This document shows, in pieces, positions 54,986-64,000 of a stretch of 64,000 nucleotides of DNA; positions within the stretch are counted from its first letter, which is position 1; each line of letters begins with the position of its first letter. The notes beneath the pieces were generated by a model. That model did not search any database and was not told where the DNA came from. It saw only the letters and a list, made by a program, of their open reading frames with translations. The position numbers and the translations under genes were made by a program. Origin of the DNA: Proales similis (Eukaryota; Rotifera; Eurotatoria; Ploima; Proalidae); the NCBI GenBank assembly GCA_019059635.1, contig JAGVRJ010000008.1, positions 1,426,001-1,490,000 on the forward strand, given 5' to 3'.

Positions 54986-55534
54986 ATGAATCAGCACGAA
55001 AAGCACTTACGGTGGATGAGAGAGGCGTTGGAGGTGGCCAAGAGGGCGCTGGACATGAAAGAGGTGCCGGTCGGCTGCGTGATTGTGTACAATAACGAGC
55101 AAATAATCGGCCGTGGCCACAACCTAACAAATCTGAGCCGCAACCCGTGCCGGCACGCCGAGTTCGAGGCCATCGACCAGGCCCTGGACTGGTGCCGCTC
55201 GGCCAATATTTCGCATCAGCTTGTGTTTCCACTCTCGACGCTCTACGTCACTTGCGAGCCGTGTATAATGTGCACGGGCGCGTTGCGCAAAGCGGCAATC
55301 TCCAAATGCGTCTACGGCTGCAGTAACGACCGCTTCGGCGGCTGTGGCAGCGTGCTGGACTTGCACAAGAGTCTGGAATGCGAGCAGACACCCAGACTGG
55401 AAACAGTGGCCGGCGTCTGCTCCGAACTGGCCGTAAAGCTTTTGCAGAACTTTTACGCCGAAGAGAACCCGTTCGCTCCGGAGCCCAAGCAGAAAGAGAA
55501 CCGCAGCAAACACGACCTGTCAAATGCCTTGTAG
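54986..55534 (+). CDS. ADAT2: tRNA-specific adenosine deaminase subunit 2
   Basis: Single-exon 182 aa. Start at the ATG 54986 (MNQHEKHLRWMREALEVAK); the open frame continues upstream without an ATG. ADAT2 is the catalytic subunit of the ADAT2-ADAT3 heterodimer that converts A34 to inosine in tRNA anticodons. The deaminase motifs are present: H57-A-E59 (RHAEFEAID) and P-C93-I-M-C96, with the Glu as proton shuttle and His/Cys/Cys as zinc ligands. The family-specific VYGCSNDRFGGCGS follows, then LLQNFYAEENPFAPEPK at the C-terminus. The length matches the human protein (about 191). AATAAA at 55595-55600 is the first signal after both CDC26 and ADAT2. Confidence 0.95.
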   Translation: MNQHEKHLRWMREALEVAKRALDMKEVPVGCVIVYNNEQIIGRGHNLTNLSRNPCRHAEFEAIDQALDWCRSANISHQLVFPLSTLYVTCEPCIMCTGALRKAAISKCVYGCSNDRFGGCGSVLDLHKSLECEQTPRLETVAGVCSELAVKLLQNFYAEENPFAPEPKQKENRSKHDLSNAL

Positions 55535-55594
55535 CCTTCTTCTCGCGCTCGAATCCACCTAAATGTCCCCTTGTCGCTTTTTCGACTGAATATG

Positions 55595-55600
55595 AATAAA
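55595..55600 (+). terminator. poly(A) signal shared by CDC26 and ADAT2
   Basis: AATAAA 61 nt after the ADAT2 stop. None lies between the CDC26 stop and the ADAT2 start. Confidence 0.55.
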
Positions 55601-55858
55601 TGAATCGCAGAGCATCGATTTCGATCGGACGAGCATTTGCACGCAGGTTGAGCTGACCGGTCCAAAACGAGGTCCTCTTCTGCGTGGGTGCAAATTATGG
55701 GTCAAATATGATGATGATGAGCATAATTTGCTCCATAGTTGTATAAGAATTTGCATCATAAAGCATGAAATGGGTCAGTAATAATTTGGCTCTTGGTCTC
55801 GGCCCATCTCCGATTTGAAGGAAGGGCAGCAGAGTAGCAGGCAGATAGGCAACGAGCG
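55601..55858 (+). other. spacer and CUEDC1-like promoter region
   Basis: 258 bp; a short ATGATGATGA run but no gene or clear TATA box. Confidence 0.4.
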
Positions 55859-57054
55859 ATGGCTTCAAGCAACAGCGAACAGGCCGACAGCAGCCTGAGC
55901 TTTTACGAAGCGCTCTATCGAATGAGGAAAATATTTCCCAAAATAGAATCGGACGTGATTGAAGAGGTCCTAATAGCGAACGGCGGTTCAATTGAGCCGA
56001 CCATTGACCACCTATTGTCGATTTCAGTTCATGTGACCAGCGAGCAAGAGGAGAGCGACGAGAAAAAGTCGACGCCAAGTCAGCCAATGGGCGGGCACCA
56101 GTCTGACGATCTGCCTCCTTCGTACAATGAGTTCATGTCAAAGCAAGTGACCGGGCCAAGTCAAGTGAACCCGGCTAGTTCGGCAGGATTGCCGCCGACC
56201 GAGAACCAAGCGCCCGCACCCGCAGCGGCAGCACAGAACCGAGGAGAGAGGAGCACACGACGGCCAGAGAACATCCTTGTCGGAGCTCTGCCCAACGATT
56301 TCTTGCGCGTGCAGCTCACACACACGCAGCTCAATTTGATGAAAAGTTCGATAAAAAAGGCGAAAAGAAGCGAACTGTCGGCCATATTGAATCAGGTAGG
56401 CGTTTAATTGAACTATGATGATGGCCACGTGTGCGTGTCTGAAACAACGAGAGCAAAACAGAAGAGTCCAAAGAAGCCGGACTGGTCGAACGAGCTGCGC
56501 AGACAACTTGAATTGTCGCAGAACCAGTGCAACGAGAGCGATACGATCGACACGGACGGAGACGATTGGCGAGCGCACTACGAACTGTTGAATCGTGAAT
56601 TCGAGCGCAGGAAGCAGCAGATGATCGGCGACGAGTACTTGGCCATTCTTCTTCAGAATGAACAGTTCCTGCAGCAAGTGATGAGCAGCGATCTGAGACA
56701 GGAGATCTGTGCGAGTAATTCGATTGCATTCAATTGCTTCTGAGCACAAATTGACAATTCTGACAAATTCGTTCAATTTCAGACAAGACAACGTTGTGCC
56801 GGTCGCCCAACAGCGCCAATCTGCTCCTAAAGAACAAGCTCAAAGTGATGAGCAAAAGTAAACACTCTTTTCTGGCCGCCTTGTGGCTTTGCATTTGACA
56901 CTTTGCGACAGGCTCAAAAGCGAGGCTCATCTACATGGCCGATTCGTTCATGAAAAAGGCCAAGCAGCTGAGGAACTTGCCCATCACGGACAGGAACTAT
57001 CCGCCCGAATACGACCAGCCAAAGAGTCAAGTTGAAAAGTTCAATTTGAGCTAG
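55859..57054 (+). CDS. CUE domain-containing protein 1-like
   Basis: Four exons: 55859-56395, 56462-56714, 56783-56857, 56912-57054, giving 335 aa (human CUEDC1 about 386). Introns are 54-68 nt. The CUE domain at ~14-55 reads FYEALYRMRKIFPKIESDVI then EEVLIANGGSIEPTIDHLL. CUE domains bind ubiquitin; the MFP-type patch is IFP here. A Pro/Ser/Ala-rich linker carries LPPSYNEF, a PPxY motif. The conserved second region includes NILVGALPNDFLRVQL and, across the exon 2 end, WRAHYELLNREFERRKQQMI / YLAILLQNEQFLQQVM, the characteristic LLQNEEF segment of this family. CUEDC1 has been linked to Smurf-type ligase regulation; the cellular role here is inferred. Confidence 0.85.
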
Positions 57055-57120
57055 CCCGCGTCGACAGTATTCGCCTCTGGAGCCCTCAGCCAAATTCAAT
57101 TTTGTTCTATTCTCGTCGAA

Positions 57121-57137
57121 TTTATTTTCGAAATAAA
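57121..57137. terminator. convergent poly(A) signals (CUEDC1-like and Cys-rich gene)
   Basis: AATAAA on plus at 57132-57137 and on minus at 57126-57121, separated by only a few bases. The convergent mRNAs must overlap. Confidence 0.5.
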
Positions 57138-57176
57138 CCCTGTTCTGATTAAGCCATTTGCAAGATGTTTGATGAT

Positions 57177-58406
57177 TCATTCGAATTTGACCACTTTGCC
57201 TGCTTCTTGGAACTTGGCTGCTTGTTTACTAGGCGCGGCCTTTGCGCAGCCTCTCATTTCGGGACAACACTGGCCGCAGCATTTAAAGCGTCTAAGTCGC
57301 TCGTAGAGTGCGCCCAAGCTCATTTGCCGCGCCCAGACTGCCACTTGGCTTGTGCAGCAGTCGAGCTTTCTCTCAATGCATCTGCAGTCGAGCGGTCGCT
57401 GACTTTTCAAGAGGCTTTGAAGCAGTTCACAAATTTGCGCATTTCGCTCCAGCCGTTTGGCCAGCTCATACATCGGCTCCAGTTCGGTCCGAGTGATTGG
57501 CCTGTTCACATTCAGCTCGAGCTCGTCCGCATCGAAGCATTCTCTGCAGCAATCGAATATTGCCGCTTGATGATTACTTGCCTCTTGGAGCAGACAGCAC
57601 CTTAAGCCGTTGGCGATGCACTTGCATGCGGCCCACATGCTCCTTGAGTTGATGAGCTGCCACGCGCTCTCGTCTCTTAGGAGTTCATAGGCGCCAGTGT
57701 AGGCGTCGATTAGCCGCTCGCACTGCTCCAGCTTCTTCCTGATCTCATTTAAACTGTTCACGTTCAGCTCTTGGTTCGACTCGACGTTCAGCTGACTACC
57801 GGATGCGGCCAGAAAGTGATTAACATTGAAAATCTTGTCGACGATCGCTTTGAGCTTGGCGTCTGCATCATGAGTGCTTGCGTCTGCGTTGGTGGCCTCA
57901 GTTGCTTCCTGCTTGACCGATCGGCGTTGCACCAATGGCTTGTCTTGGCCCTTCAATTCTTGTTCTTCCTCTTCTGACCCGTCTCTTTCAACTTGTTTGA
58001 TCAACAGCTCGAGATCAATGTTGGCCTGCTTGTTGAACACACATTCAACAAATGAATCGGCCAGCCTGTTTCGCTTTCTCTCAGACAACTCGGCCAGACT
58101 GCGTGCACTTGGCATCGCATCCTCTTGCTTTGGTCCGCTACCCGGCTTGTCTGACTCGCCGCTTCCGAGCAGCATGTTCAACAACAACGAGGCAGCGATC
58201 AATGTGATGCCTGACTCTGAGCACAAGAATTCTCTGCCATAATTTCTCTGTATCTCCTGTTTGGATACAGCCGCATAATCTCTCTCTCTCTCTGACTGCA
58301 ATGTGTTGTCAGGGCCAACGTGGGCTGTGCCTGGCTTTTTGACACTGCTTCTCAGTTGCGCGCTCTTCTCGCCTCTGTTGCCGCAATTCTGAGCCGAGAA
58401 GCCCAT
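57177..58406 (-). CDS. unrecognised cysteine-rich protein
   Basis: A 409-codon ATG frame. Residues 1-60 are low-complexity polar and may be partly non-coding if translation starts later. A hydrophobic stretch at ~66-82 (GITLIAASLLLNMLLGS) could be a signal anchor or signal peptide. An acidic linker follows (GSEEEEQELKGQ), and then from ~185 an alpha-helical region with heptad-like leucines (VNSLNEIRKKLEQCERLIDA). The last ~170 residues contain about twenty cysteines, many in pairs: MWAACKCIANGLRCCLLQ, IFDCCRECFDADE, LDCRCIERKLDCC, and FKCCGQCCPEMRGC near the end. I recognise no domain. The dense Cys pattern in a possibly secreted protein suggests a disulfide-bonded or metal-binding module. 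The matching poly(A) signal at 57121 supports a real gene. Confidence 0.55.
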   Translation of the reverse strand: MGFSAQNCGNRGEKSAQLRSSVKKPGTAHVGPDNTLQSERERDYAAVSKQEIQRNYGREFLCSESGITLIAASLLLNMLLGSGESDKPGSGPKQEDAMPSARSLAELSERKRNRLADSFVECVFNKQANIDLELLIKQVERDGSEEEEQELKGQDKPLVQRRSVKQEATEATNADASTHDADAKLKAIVDKIFNVNHFLAASGSQLNVESNQELNVNSLNEIRKKLEQCERLIDAYTGAYELLRDESAWQLINSRSMWAACKCIANGLRCCLLQEASNHQAAIFDCCRECFDADELELNVNRPITRTELEPMYELAKRLERNAQICELLQSLLKSQRPLDCRCIERKLDCCTSQVAVWARQMSLGALYERLRRFKCCGQCCPEMRGCAKAAPSKQAAKFQEAGKVVKFE

Positions 58407-58573
58407 TCAATGACTCATTCCTGCATATTTGACGGCGCCCTCCCACTCGCACTAAAGAGCAGTTTGCTGCCACGTGAAGAATTGAAACCACTAAAAGGTA
58501 TGAACGAGACTACGTCAATTGGTGACGCAAGTCCATCAAGCGTCGTCCGCCTTCGCATATTTGTTTTAATTTT

Positions 58574-58579
58574 TTTATT
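58574..58579 (-). terminator. possible poly(A) signal of the ArfGAP gene
   Basis: Minus-strand AATAAA about 80 nt beyond the ArfGAP stop, in a T-rich tract. A nearer CATAAA variant is also present. Confidence 0.35.
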
Positions 58580-58658
58580 TTTTTTTGATGAACGTCGATA
58601 GAACCAAAAACAAGAATAAAACACAAACGCTCAGGCTTTATGTTTGAGAAAGAGAGAG

Positions 58659-61415
58659 TCATTGAGGCTGATCGTCGGTCGCTGGCTTTTGTCCGGCCTC
58701 TGCTACCGCGCTCATGTTCAGCAGGTCATTGAGGATTTCGTCAAACATGGGATCGCCGCCGTAGTTCAGATCTTGCTCCTTCAGGTCGTTGTTCATCCTG
58801 GCCACTCGTAGACTGCCAACAGCAAATTGAGTTTAAATCAAACAGACAAGCAAGAAGGTCTGGACGGTCTCACATGGTCACAATGTTCGGCTGGCAGTTT
58901 TCGGTTGCGATCATGATCGGGTCGACGTTCTCCTTGTCGATGCAGAGCGGATCAGCTCCTCTTTTCAGCAGCAGGCAAACCATCCTGCTCGAACGCTCGA
59001 GTTAAAGACGAACGGCGGTCTCAAACAGAGAGGTGAAGGAAGAAAACCTGAGGTCTTTCTGGATTGTGGCGTGATGGAGGGGCGTCTTGCCGTCAAAGTC
59101 ACACTTGCTCAGCTTGGCGCCGTTCAGCAGGAGCAGTTCGACCGCCGGAATGCAGCCCTTAGGACAAATAAGAAAGCGAGCGTGCTGCAATGACTGCGAG
59201 ACGACCTACACTTCGGACTGCTTTGATCAGGGGCGTGTAGCCGTAGTTCGAGTTCTTGGTCTTATTCTGCTCCGAGTCGAGGCAGTACTCGTCGCGGTCG
59301 ATCACCGAGTTTCTGTCTGCGTTCAAAGCCAGCGCGTAGAGCATGAGAGGCAAGTCGCCGAAGCTGCTCGCCAAATGAAGCAGTTGATCGGCCGACTGCA
59401 CCCTGATCGAGCTCGTCATCGACTCGTTCTCACTCGGTCCGATCGAGAGCGAGCCGAAGCAGTCGAGACGCTTGCCGCTTATTCGAATGTCCACTGGCTC
59501 GAAGGGCTTCACGAATCTCTTCCGCTCGTACTTGTCTCGGATCCAGTTTTCTCTTTGCTCGCTGGTGGTCGTCCGTTTTAGTGTTGGCAAGTTAACAGGC
59601 CACTTGCGAGCTTACTTGTTGCTCTCGGGCTTGACTCGCTCGTTCGACGAGCCGAGGCACTCGTAAACACAATTGACGGTGCGATTGCCCAGTTTGAGCA
59701 GGAGAGCGACCGTCTCGCCCTCCAGACTGTCCAAATTCAACGAGCGAACCTTGGACAGATGCACGCCCAGGCCGCGATGTTTGCCAGAGCAGTCTATGCA
59801 GAGCAGAGCGCCCAAGTTGATGCTCACCCAAGTGGGCTCGGGCGCCCGGCAGTCACAGCAGAGCTCGTTGCCGGCCACTTGGTTCAGCAGAGCGAGAGTT
59901 TGCGAGTTTCGGCTTTTCACCTCGTTCGAATTGGATGTGGGAGAGCGCGATGTGGCCTCGCCAGCCGACGCGATCAACGTGTCCAATGCAATCGCGTCCT
60001 GAGTGGAGTACTCGTCCGAGCACATGCTCAAGTCGCTTGATACAATCAGGCTCTCGGCTTCGAGGCTTCGATTCAGCGCGTCGCAGATCGCCCGTTCCAG
60101 AGCGCCTGTCCAAACAGATGCCTCGTGCTGCGAACAGGCCTGCAGCAGGTGGCGACAGCGCGGTGAGACTATTTCGAAGCAGAAGCGGCGCTCGCCTTCA
60201 AGCACCGGGCGAACTTTGCACACGCGCAGGTCCTGTTCAAACGGCCACACACAGTCGAGCGAGTGCCGCTTCTGATAGAAAAGCTTTGAGTTGACCAGTG
60301 CGAACCAGCGGCGATTCCACTTTTTGAACGCGTTGCTGTGCGATCGCTTGAACAAATAGCCGCAGACGATCGTGGCCGCAGAGTGCAATCGGCTCAATGA
60401 GTGCAGATCCTGCGGTTTTATTTGCGCCGCTTTCAGCTGCCCGCATTGGTGACTGAGCTGTTCGATGAGCTGCTGCTCATTTTGCTCGCCACTCTCTTCG
60501 CTTTTGCTGGGCTCCTCTTGGTGGACGCTGTGGTCGGCGATTAGTTTCTGACCGCTCTCGTAGAACGAGACCACTGCACGCGAATAGGAGTCGACCTTGG
60601 ATAAGCGGAGAATAAGCGCTGCTCAGAGCAGAAGCATCATCAGAGAGAGAGAGAGAGTTTACGAGTCTGAGAACGGTCTGCGCTCTGTTGAGAAAGAACG
60701 AGTCGAGACTGAGAGTGTAGTCGAGCGAAGCGGCCGAGAAGCTTCGTCGAGCGGTGCACAGCTGTCGCTCGTTCTCCTCGCACACCAGCGGCTTTGACTT
60801 GGGCGAGTCGGCGTGACGTTGAAGCGCAGCCTCAAGCTCCTGGCTCGTTCGCTCGTATTCGCCTTTGTTCTCTTTTGTGGGCTTTAGCTCCCTAAATTGC
60901 AAGCGGCTTCACAGAGACGAGCGCGCAGTCGACTCAATTCGCAACTTACACTTCGAAGAAGCGAGTCAACTGCTCGTTGACCGCTTTGAACGTCTCGAAT
61001 AAGAGATTCTCTTCGCTCTTGAGCGCCGCGTGCAGCATCTTTCCGTGACGTTGGATTGTTTGCGCAGTTGGCTGCTCTTCATCTTGACTGAGATTGTTGG
61101 CCAAGCAGAGCAGAGAGTCGATCAGTTTTCTGCTTCCGACTCCAATTTATTCATCTGAGCCCCACAGAGACGCGACAAAGTTTTACCGGTGCGACGCAAA
61201 GTACTTGACGCCGTCGTTGTAAAATTGCACACAGTTCTCGTTTATCTTGAACAACAATTCTCGATTCAGAATGAGCCCCAAGAACGGCGCCGACGAGCGA
61301 CTACCTTTCGAAACGCCTGCTCGTGGAAGTCGAGCTCGAACTGTGCCTGCTGAAGCTTGCCTCTGAACAGGGGCGAGTCGTCCAACGCCTCTTCGAGTCC
61401 CAATTTCACTCTCAT
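58659..61415 (-). CDS. ACAP-type ArfGAP with BAR, PH and ankyrin repeats
   Basis: Nine-exon model: ~61295-61415, 61187-61259, 60950-61129, 60663-60891, 59616-60595, 59210-59561, 59048-59157, 58874-58984, 58659-58812, giving about 769 aa (human ACAP2 about 778). The N-terminal BAR domain starts MRVKLGLEEALDDSPLFRGK. The PH domain begins GYLFKRSHSNAFKKWNRRWF and has RRFCFEIVSP. The ArfGAP zinc finger reads ELCCDCRAPEPTWVSINLG then LLCIDCSGKHRGLGVHLSKV, with the CX2CX16CX2C spacing and the Arg finger in KHRGLG. Ankyrin repeats include YGYTPLIKAV, CDFDGKTPLHHA and MVCLLLKRGADPL. ACAPs stimulate GTP hydrolysis on Arf6 at endosomal membranes curved by the BAR domain. The first intron is uncertain: the natural AAG/GTAG donor is out of phase with exon 2, so a weaker donor 10 nt downstream is used. 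Confidence 0.88.
60642..60658 (+). repeat. (GA)n tract inside an ArfGAP intron
   Basis: A purine run (pyrimidine tract on the gene strand) within the 67-nt intron between BAR exons. Confidence 0.7.
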
Positions 61416-64000
61416 TCTCAATTATGCGAGCACACACACATCTCCACTATACAGCCAAATTGAACCGCCAAACTGCTTTTCTCCTCGATTCGTCAATCAA
61501 ACAAGCATACTGCAAATTATGCGGCAAAGACGTTGCTGCAAATAAGAGAACCGGTGACCAAGTTGACGAGCTTTTCACTCGATTTGAATTTTAAATCGAT
61601 TCCTCTTGTCTCAGCAGCGCTCTCGTTCAACCTGACAAGCATGCAACTGGTCGAGTCGCCTTTTCTCGCTCTTGGTCGCTGATTGACTAATTTTGTTGTC
61701 CTCCGCATCTTTCATTGTCCAGACCGATTGGTCAGCATTCAAAGGCGATCATCAGATGATTGGATTGTGAAACCGGACGACGCTCATTGAACAAGTAAGA
61801 TGGATGCGGGGGGCTCTCTGTTGCGATTGAGTAATGTGGGGCTTCGCGTATTCGAGAGCTTTGGTTCGAGACACCAAGAGGCAACAAGAGACGGGCAGAG
61901 AGGAAAACAGGGACAGAGAGAGAGAGAGAAGAGGGCATGGAGGTCGACTTATTAATTTCGAGGGTCGTAATTACTTTTTGATATGTTCGATCATGTTTGC
62001 CATATTATTTGCTCAAGAGCTTCTATTTTCTCATCAAATTGAACGAAACAGAGACCAAGAGAAAGAGAGAGAGAGGCAAAGAGAGAGAGAGAGGCAAAGG
62101 GAGAGGGAGAGAAAGGCTTTGCTTTAATTTGCATGTCAAATAAATGACGAGTGGACGAGTAGAACAATGGCGGAGAAATAGGATCGCCAGGCGAGGAATG
62201 TGGGAAAGCTAATTCTAGTTGCGAGCACAACTCGTCAGAGCGAACGACTTTTCTCCGCTACGGCCTGTGCCCACAAGAATGTGTTCATCAAACGAGAGGA
62301 AGCTTTCAGCCAAACAAACACAGACGGTGGGCCGGCGGCGTTTGCCTACGTTGGCCTATCATCGGTTTAGCGCATACTGCAGCAGCGGTGAGTGCACTAC
62401 ACGGCCACGGAGACTTGTTCGGACATGGATTAAGCAAATTGCAATCTCGTTTATGTAAACTAAGCGCGCAAGAGCTGGTGGCTTGTTGGCCACCGAGGCA
62501 GCGCTCGGCTGCCAAGTTTTTAGGACGAGGACGAGCGGGCTTACGAGCGACCAAGCAAACAATTTTAACAAGCGTTGTTTAAAAGCGAGCAACAACAAGT
62601 TGCCCACAGAGTAGTAGAATAGCCGGTTGTAAGTGATGCTGAGCACAGCAATTCGACGGCAGACCGATCAGTGTAAACAAACTAGAGCCGAAGCCGGTCA
62701 ATCGCTTGCATTACAGAAGCAATAGCCGCCGCTTCAATTCTCCTCCTCGTTCTAGATTTCAAAAAAATCAGCCGAAATTAATTCGCTATGGTCGACGCCG
62801 CTTCTTTTGTTCGCACATAAATGAATAGCGCAGTCGAGTTTTCTCCATTCGACTTGATTCGACGGCCAAATCTTATCTGGCAGGTGAGGCCGTAAAAAGG
62901 CGCTTAATCATCGCTCTTATCGAGCCCGGCTCGAGCTCTTCATGGGCCCGCAACCTGCTCGTCGAAGACGATACAAGGAGAGAGAGAGGCAGCGAGAATC
63001 GAGAACATGCAAGTGGCTGCTCGGCCAGTAGTTGGGCAAGCGTTGCATTGCGTAAAGAAGCGGCCATCTGATGAGCAATGCAGCCAACCGGCCAACTGAT
63101 GAGCAATCTATGGCCGAGACGAGTGCTTGCAATTTCACGCGATCAAGTAAATGAGCGCAACCTTTGATGGGGTTCGAATGCTAATTAGCTTTGGAATCTC
63201 TGTTTCTTCTCAATCTCATCGCGCAATATTTATTAATTCAATTCAGGTGTGTGTGTGTAGGTCCATCCGCTCGCTTGGCCTCGACCCGCGCTCGCAACAC
63301 GAACCGCTCCAATTCGACAATACTCAGCCGAGCGCGCTCTCCTCCTTTTCGTGCTCATTCTGTGTGCTTGTTGACTGAGCGTCGGATGTTTAGAGAACAA
63401 TTTTATTTTCTGGCTCTAGTCACGCGTTCTCTAGTCCGATCGCATGCTCGTTGCATTCGGATGGCGAGTTTGCTTGCTTGAGTTGGCCAGCCATTGCCAT
63501 GAGTGTCTTGGGCCAATCTGTTTACGAGCGTGTTGCTCATCACCACCATCATTGTGTTTGTTTACAATCAAATCGAACAAGTAGAACGAGAAAGGCGCCT
63601 TTAAAGATGGTGCATTCCGCCTCGTTAGACTCGCTTGCTCTCGCTCGAATTGTGAAATGCACTGGAGCGCGCCAGACAATGGCTACACATCTACTGAGCT
63701 TGTGTGTCCATTGTTGCCATCCAAAGTTTGTTTCATTTAAGCGATTAAGGCCGCAAACAAGGCAGCCCTCTCTGTCGCATTGTTTCGCATTTCTAATTCT
63801 GCCGCATTTCTAATTCGACGCTCGTTCGGGTCATTCGTGGCTTTGTTTTTAGAAAGTGCGCTGTTAAGTGCTGTCGTGTGCCTTTCTCTTTGCACCCTTT
63901 CCAACTCTCTCTCTCGTTCTCTTGTCCTCTTTTGCTCTCTCTCTCTAATGCTTGGCCGTTTTACATCTCATCGCATTTCATTTCTGTTGTTGTTGTTGTT
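61416..64000. other. 2.6-kb region without a recognisable gene
   Basis: The ArfGAP promoter must lie at its left end. The remainder has purine-rich tracts ((GA)n at ~61915-61930; GAGAG/GGCAAA runs at ~62055-62115), a TG run near 63247, a pyrimidine-rich patch at ~63905-63950 and a (GTT)n run at the window edge. Open frames here are short, overlap on both strands, and lack splice-linked family motifs. It may be a promoter region, an intron or the UTR of a gene beyond the window. Confidence 0.45.

Noticed and set aside
62306-62646. Overlapping minus and plus frames in the right-hand region
   Set aside because: Several overlapping frames on both strands of similar length, no recognisable motifs, no splice-compatible extension.
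1-64000. tRNA, rRNA or CRISPR-type arrays
   Set aside because: I looked for cloverleaf-type conserved boxes, ribosomal motifs and regularly spaced repeats and recognised none; a dedicated scan (tRNAscan, Infernal) would be decisive and was not possible here.

Overview
The window is nuclear DNA from a small-genome invertebrate animal. Introns are almost all 45-90 nt with GT-AG ends. Genes are packed closely on both strands with AATAAA polyadenylation signals and TATA-type promoters, and the conserved genes are metazoan (UNC50, ARMC3, PAN3, CUEDC1-like, ACAP-type ArfGAP, heparan sulfate 3-O-sulfotransferase). A near-complete ARMC3, an axonemal/sperm-flagellum protein, argues for motile cilia or flagellated sperm and against nematodes and acariform mites. 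A compact-genome annelid, an appendicularian or a similar miniature animal would fit; the species cannot be named from this sequence.

Layout. 0-2.4 kb: two secreted, highly charged repeat or low-complexity proteins. 2.4-12.2 kb: ARMC3 (18 exons, minus), PAN3 (9 exons, plus), a four-TM TMEM272-like gene (plus) and a mitochondrial FAM210/DUF1279 gene (minus). 12.4-49.6 kb: an array of twelve intact, intronless genes (called R1-R12 here) for a divergent receptor family. Each has a signal peptide, a ~400-residue LRR-like ectodomain ending in a C-x-C cap, and a rhodopsin-like 7TM region. UNC50 lies between R1 and R2, and a heparan sulfate 3-O-sulfotransferase between R11 and R12. Two broken receptor remnants are also present. 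50.7-61.4 kb: a dihydrodiol dehydrogenase, a PH-like protein with a Gly/Asp/Cys tail, a two-TM PY-motif protein, a 60-residue TM protein, CDC26 and ADAT2 (28 nt apart), a CUEDC1-like gene, an unrecognised Cys-rich protein and an ACAP-type ArfGAP. 61.4-64 kb has no gene I can support.

The receptor array is the most notable content. It looks like a lineage-specific chemosensory or protein-ligand receptor family growing by tandem duplication and gene conversion: the membrane-proximal and TM1-TM3 coding segments are nearly identical between some paralogs while the distal ectodomains differ strongly. The remaining genes are housekeeping genes (deadenylation, tRNA editing, APC/C, Golgi/ER trafficking, Arf regulation) with no evident functional link to the array. 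Exon coordinates of spliced genes were derived by hand from splice signals, reading-phase continuity and remembered family similarity. I could not run alignments.
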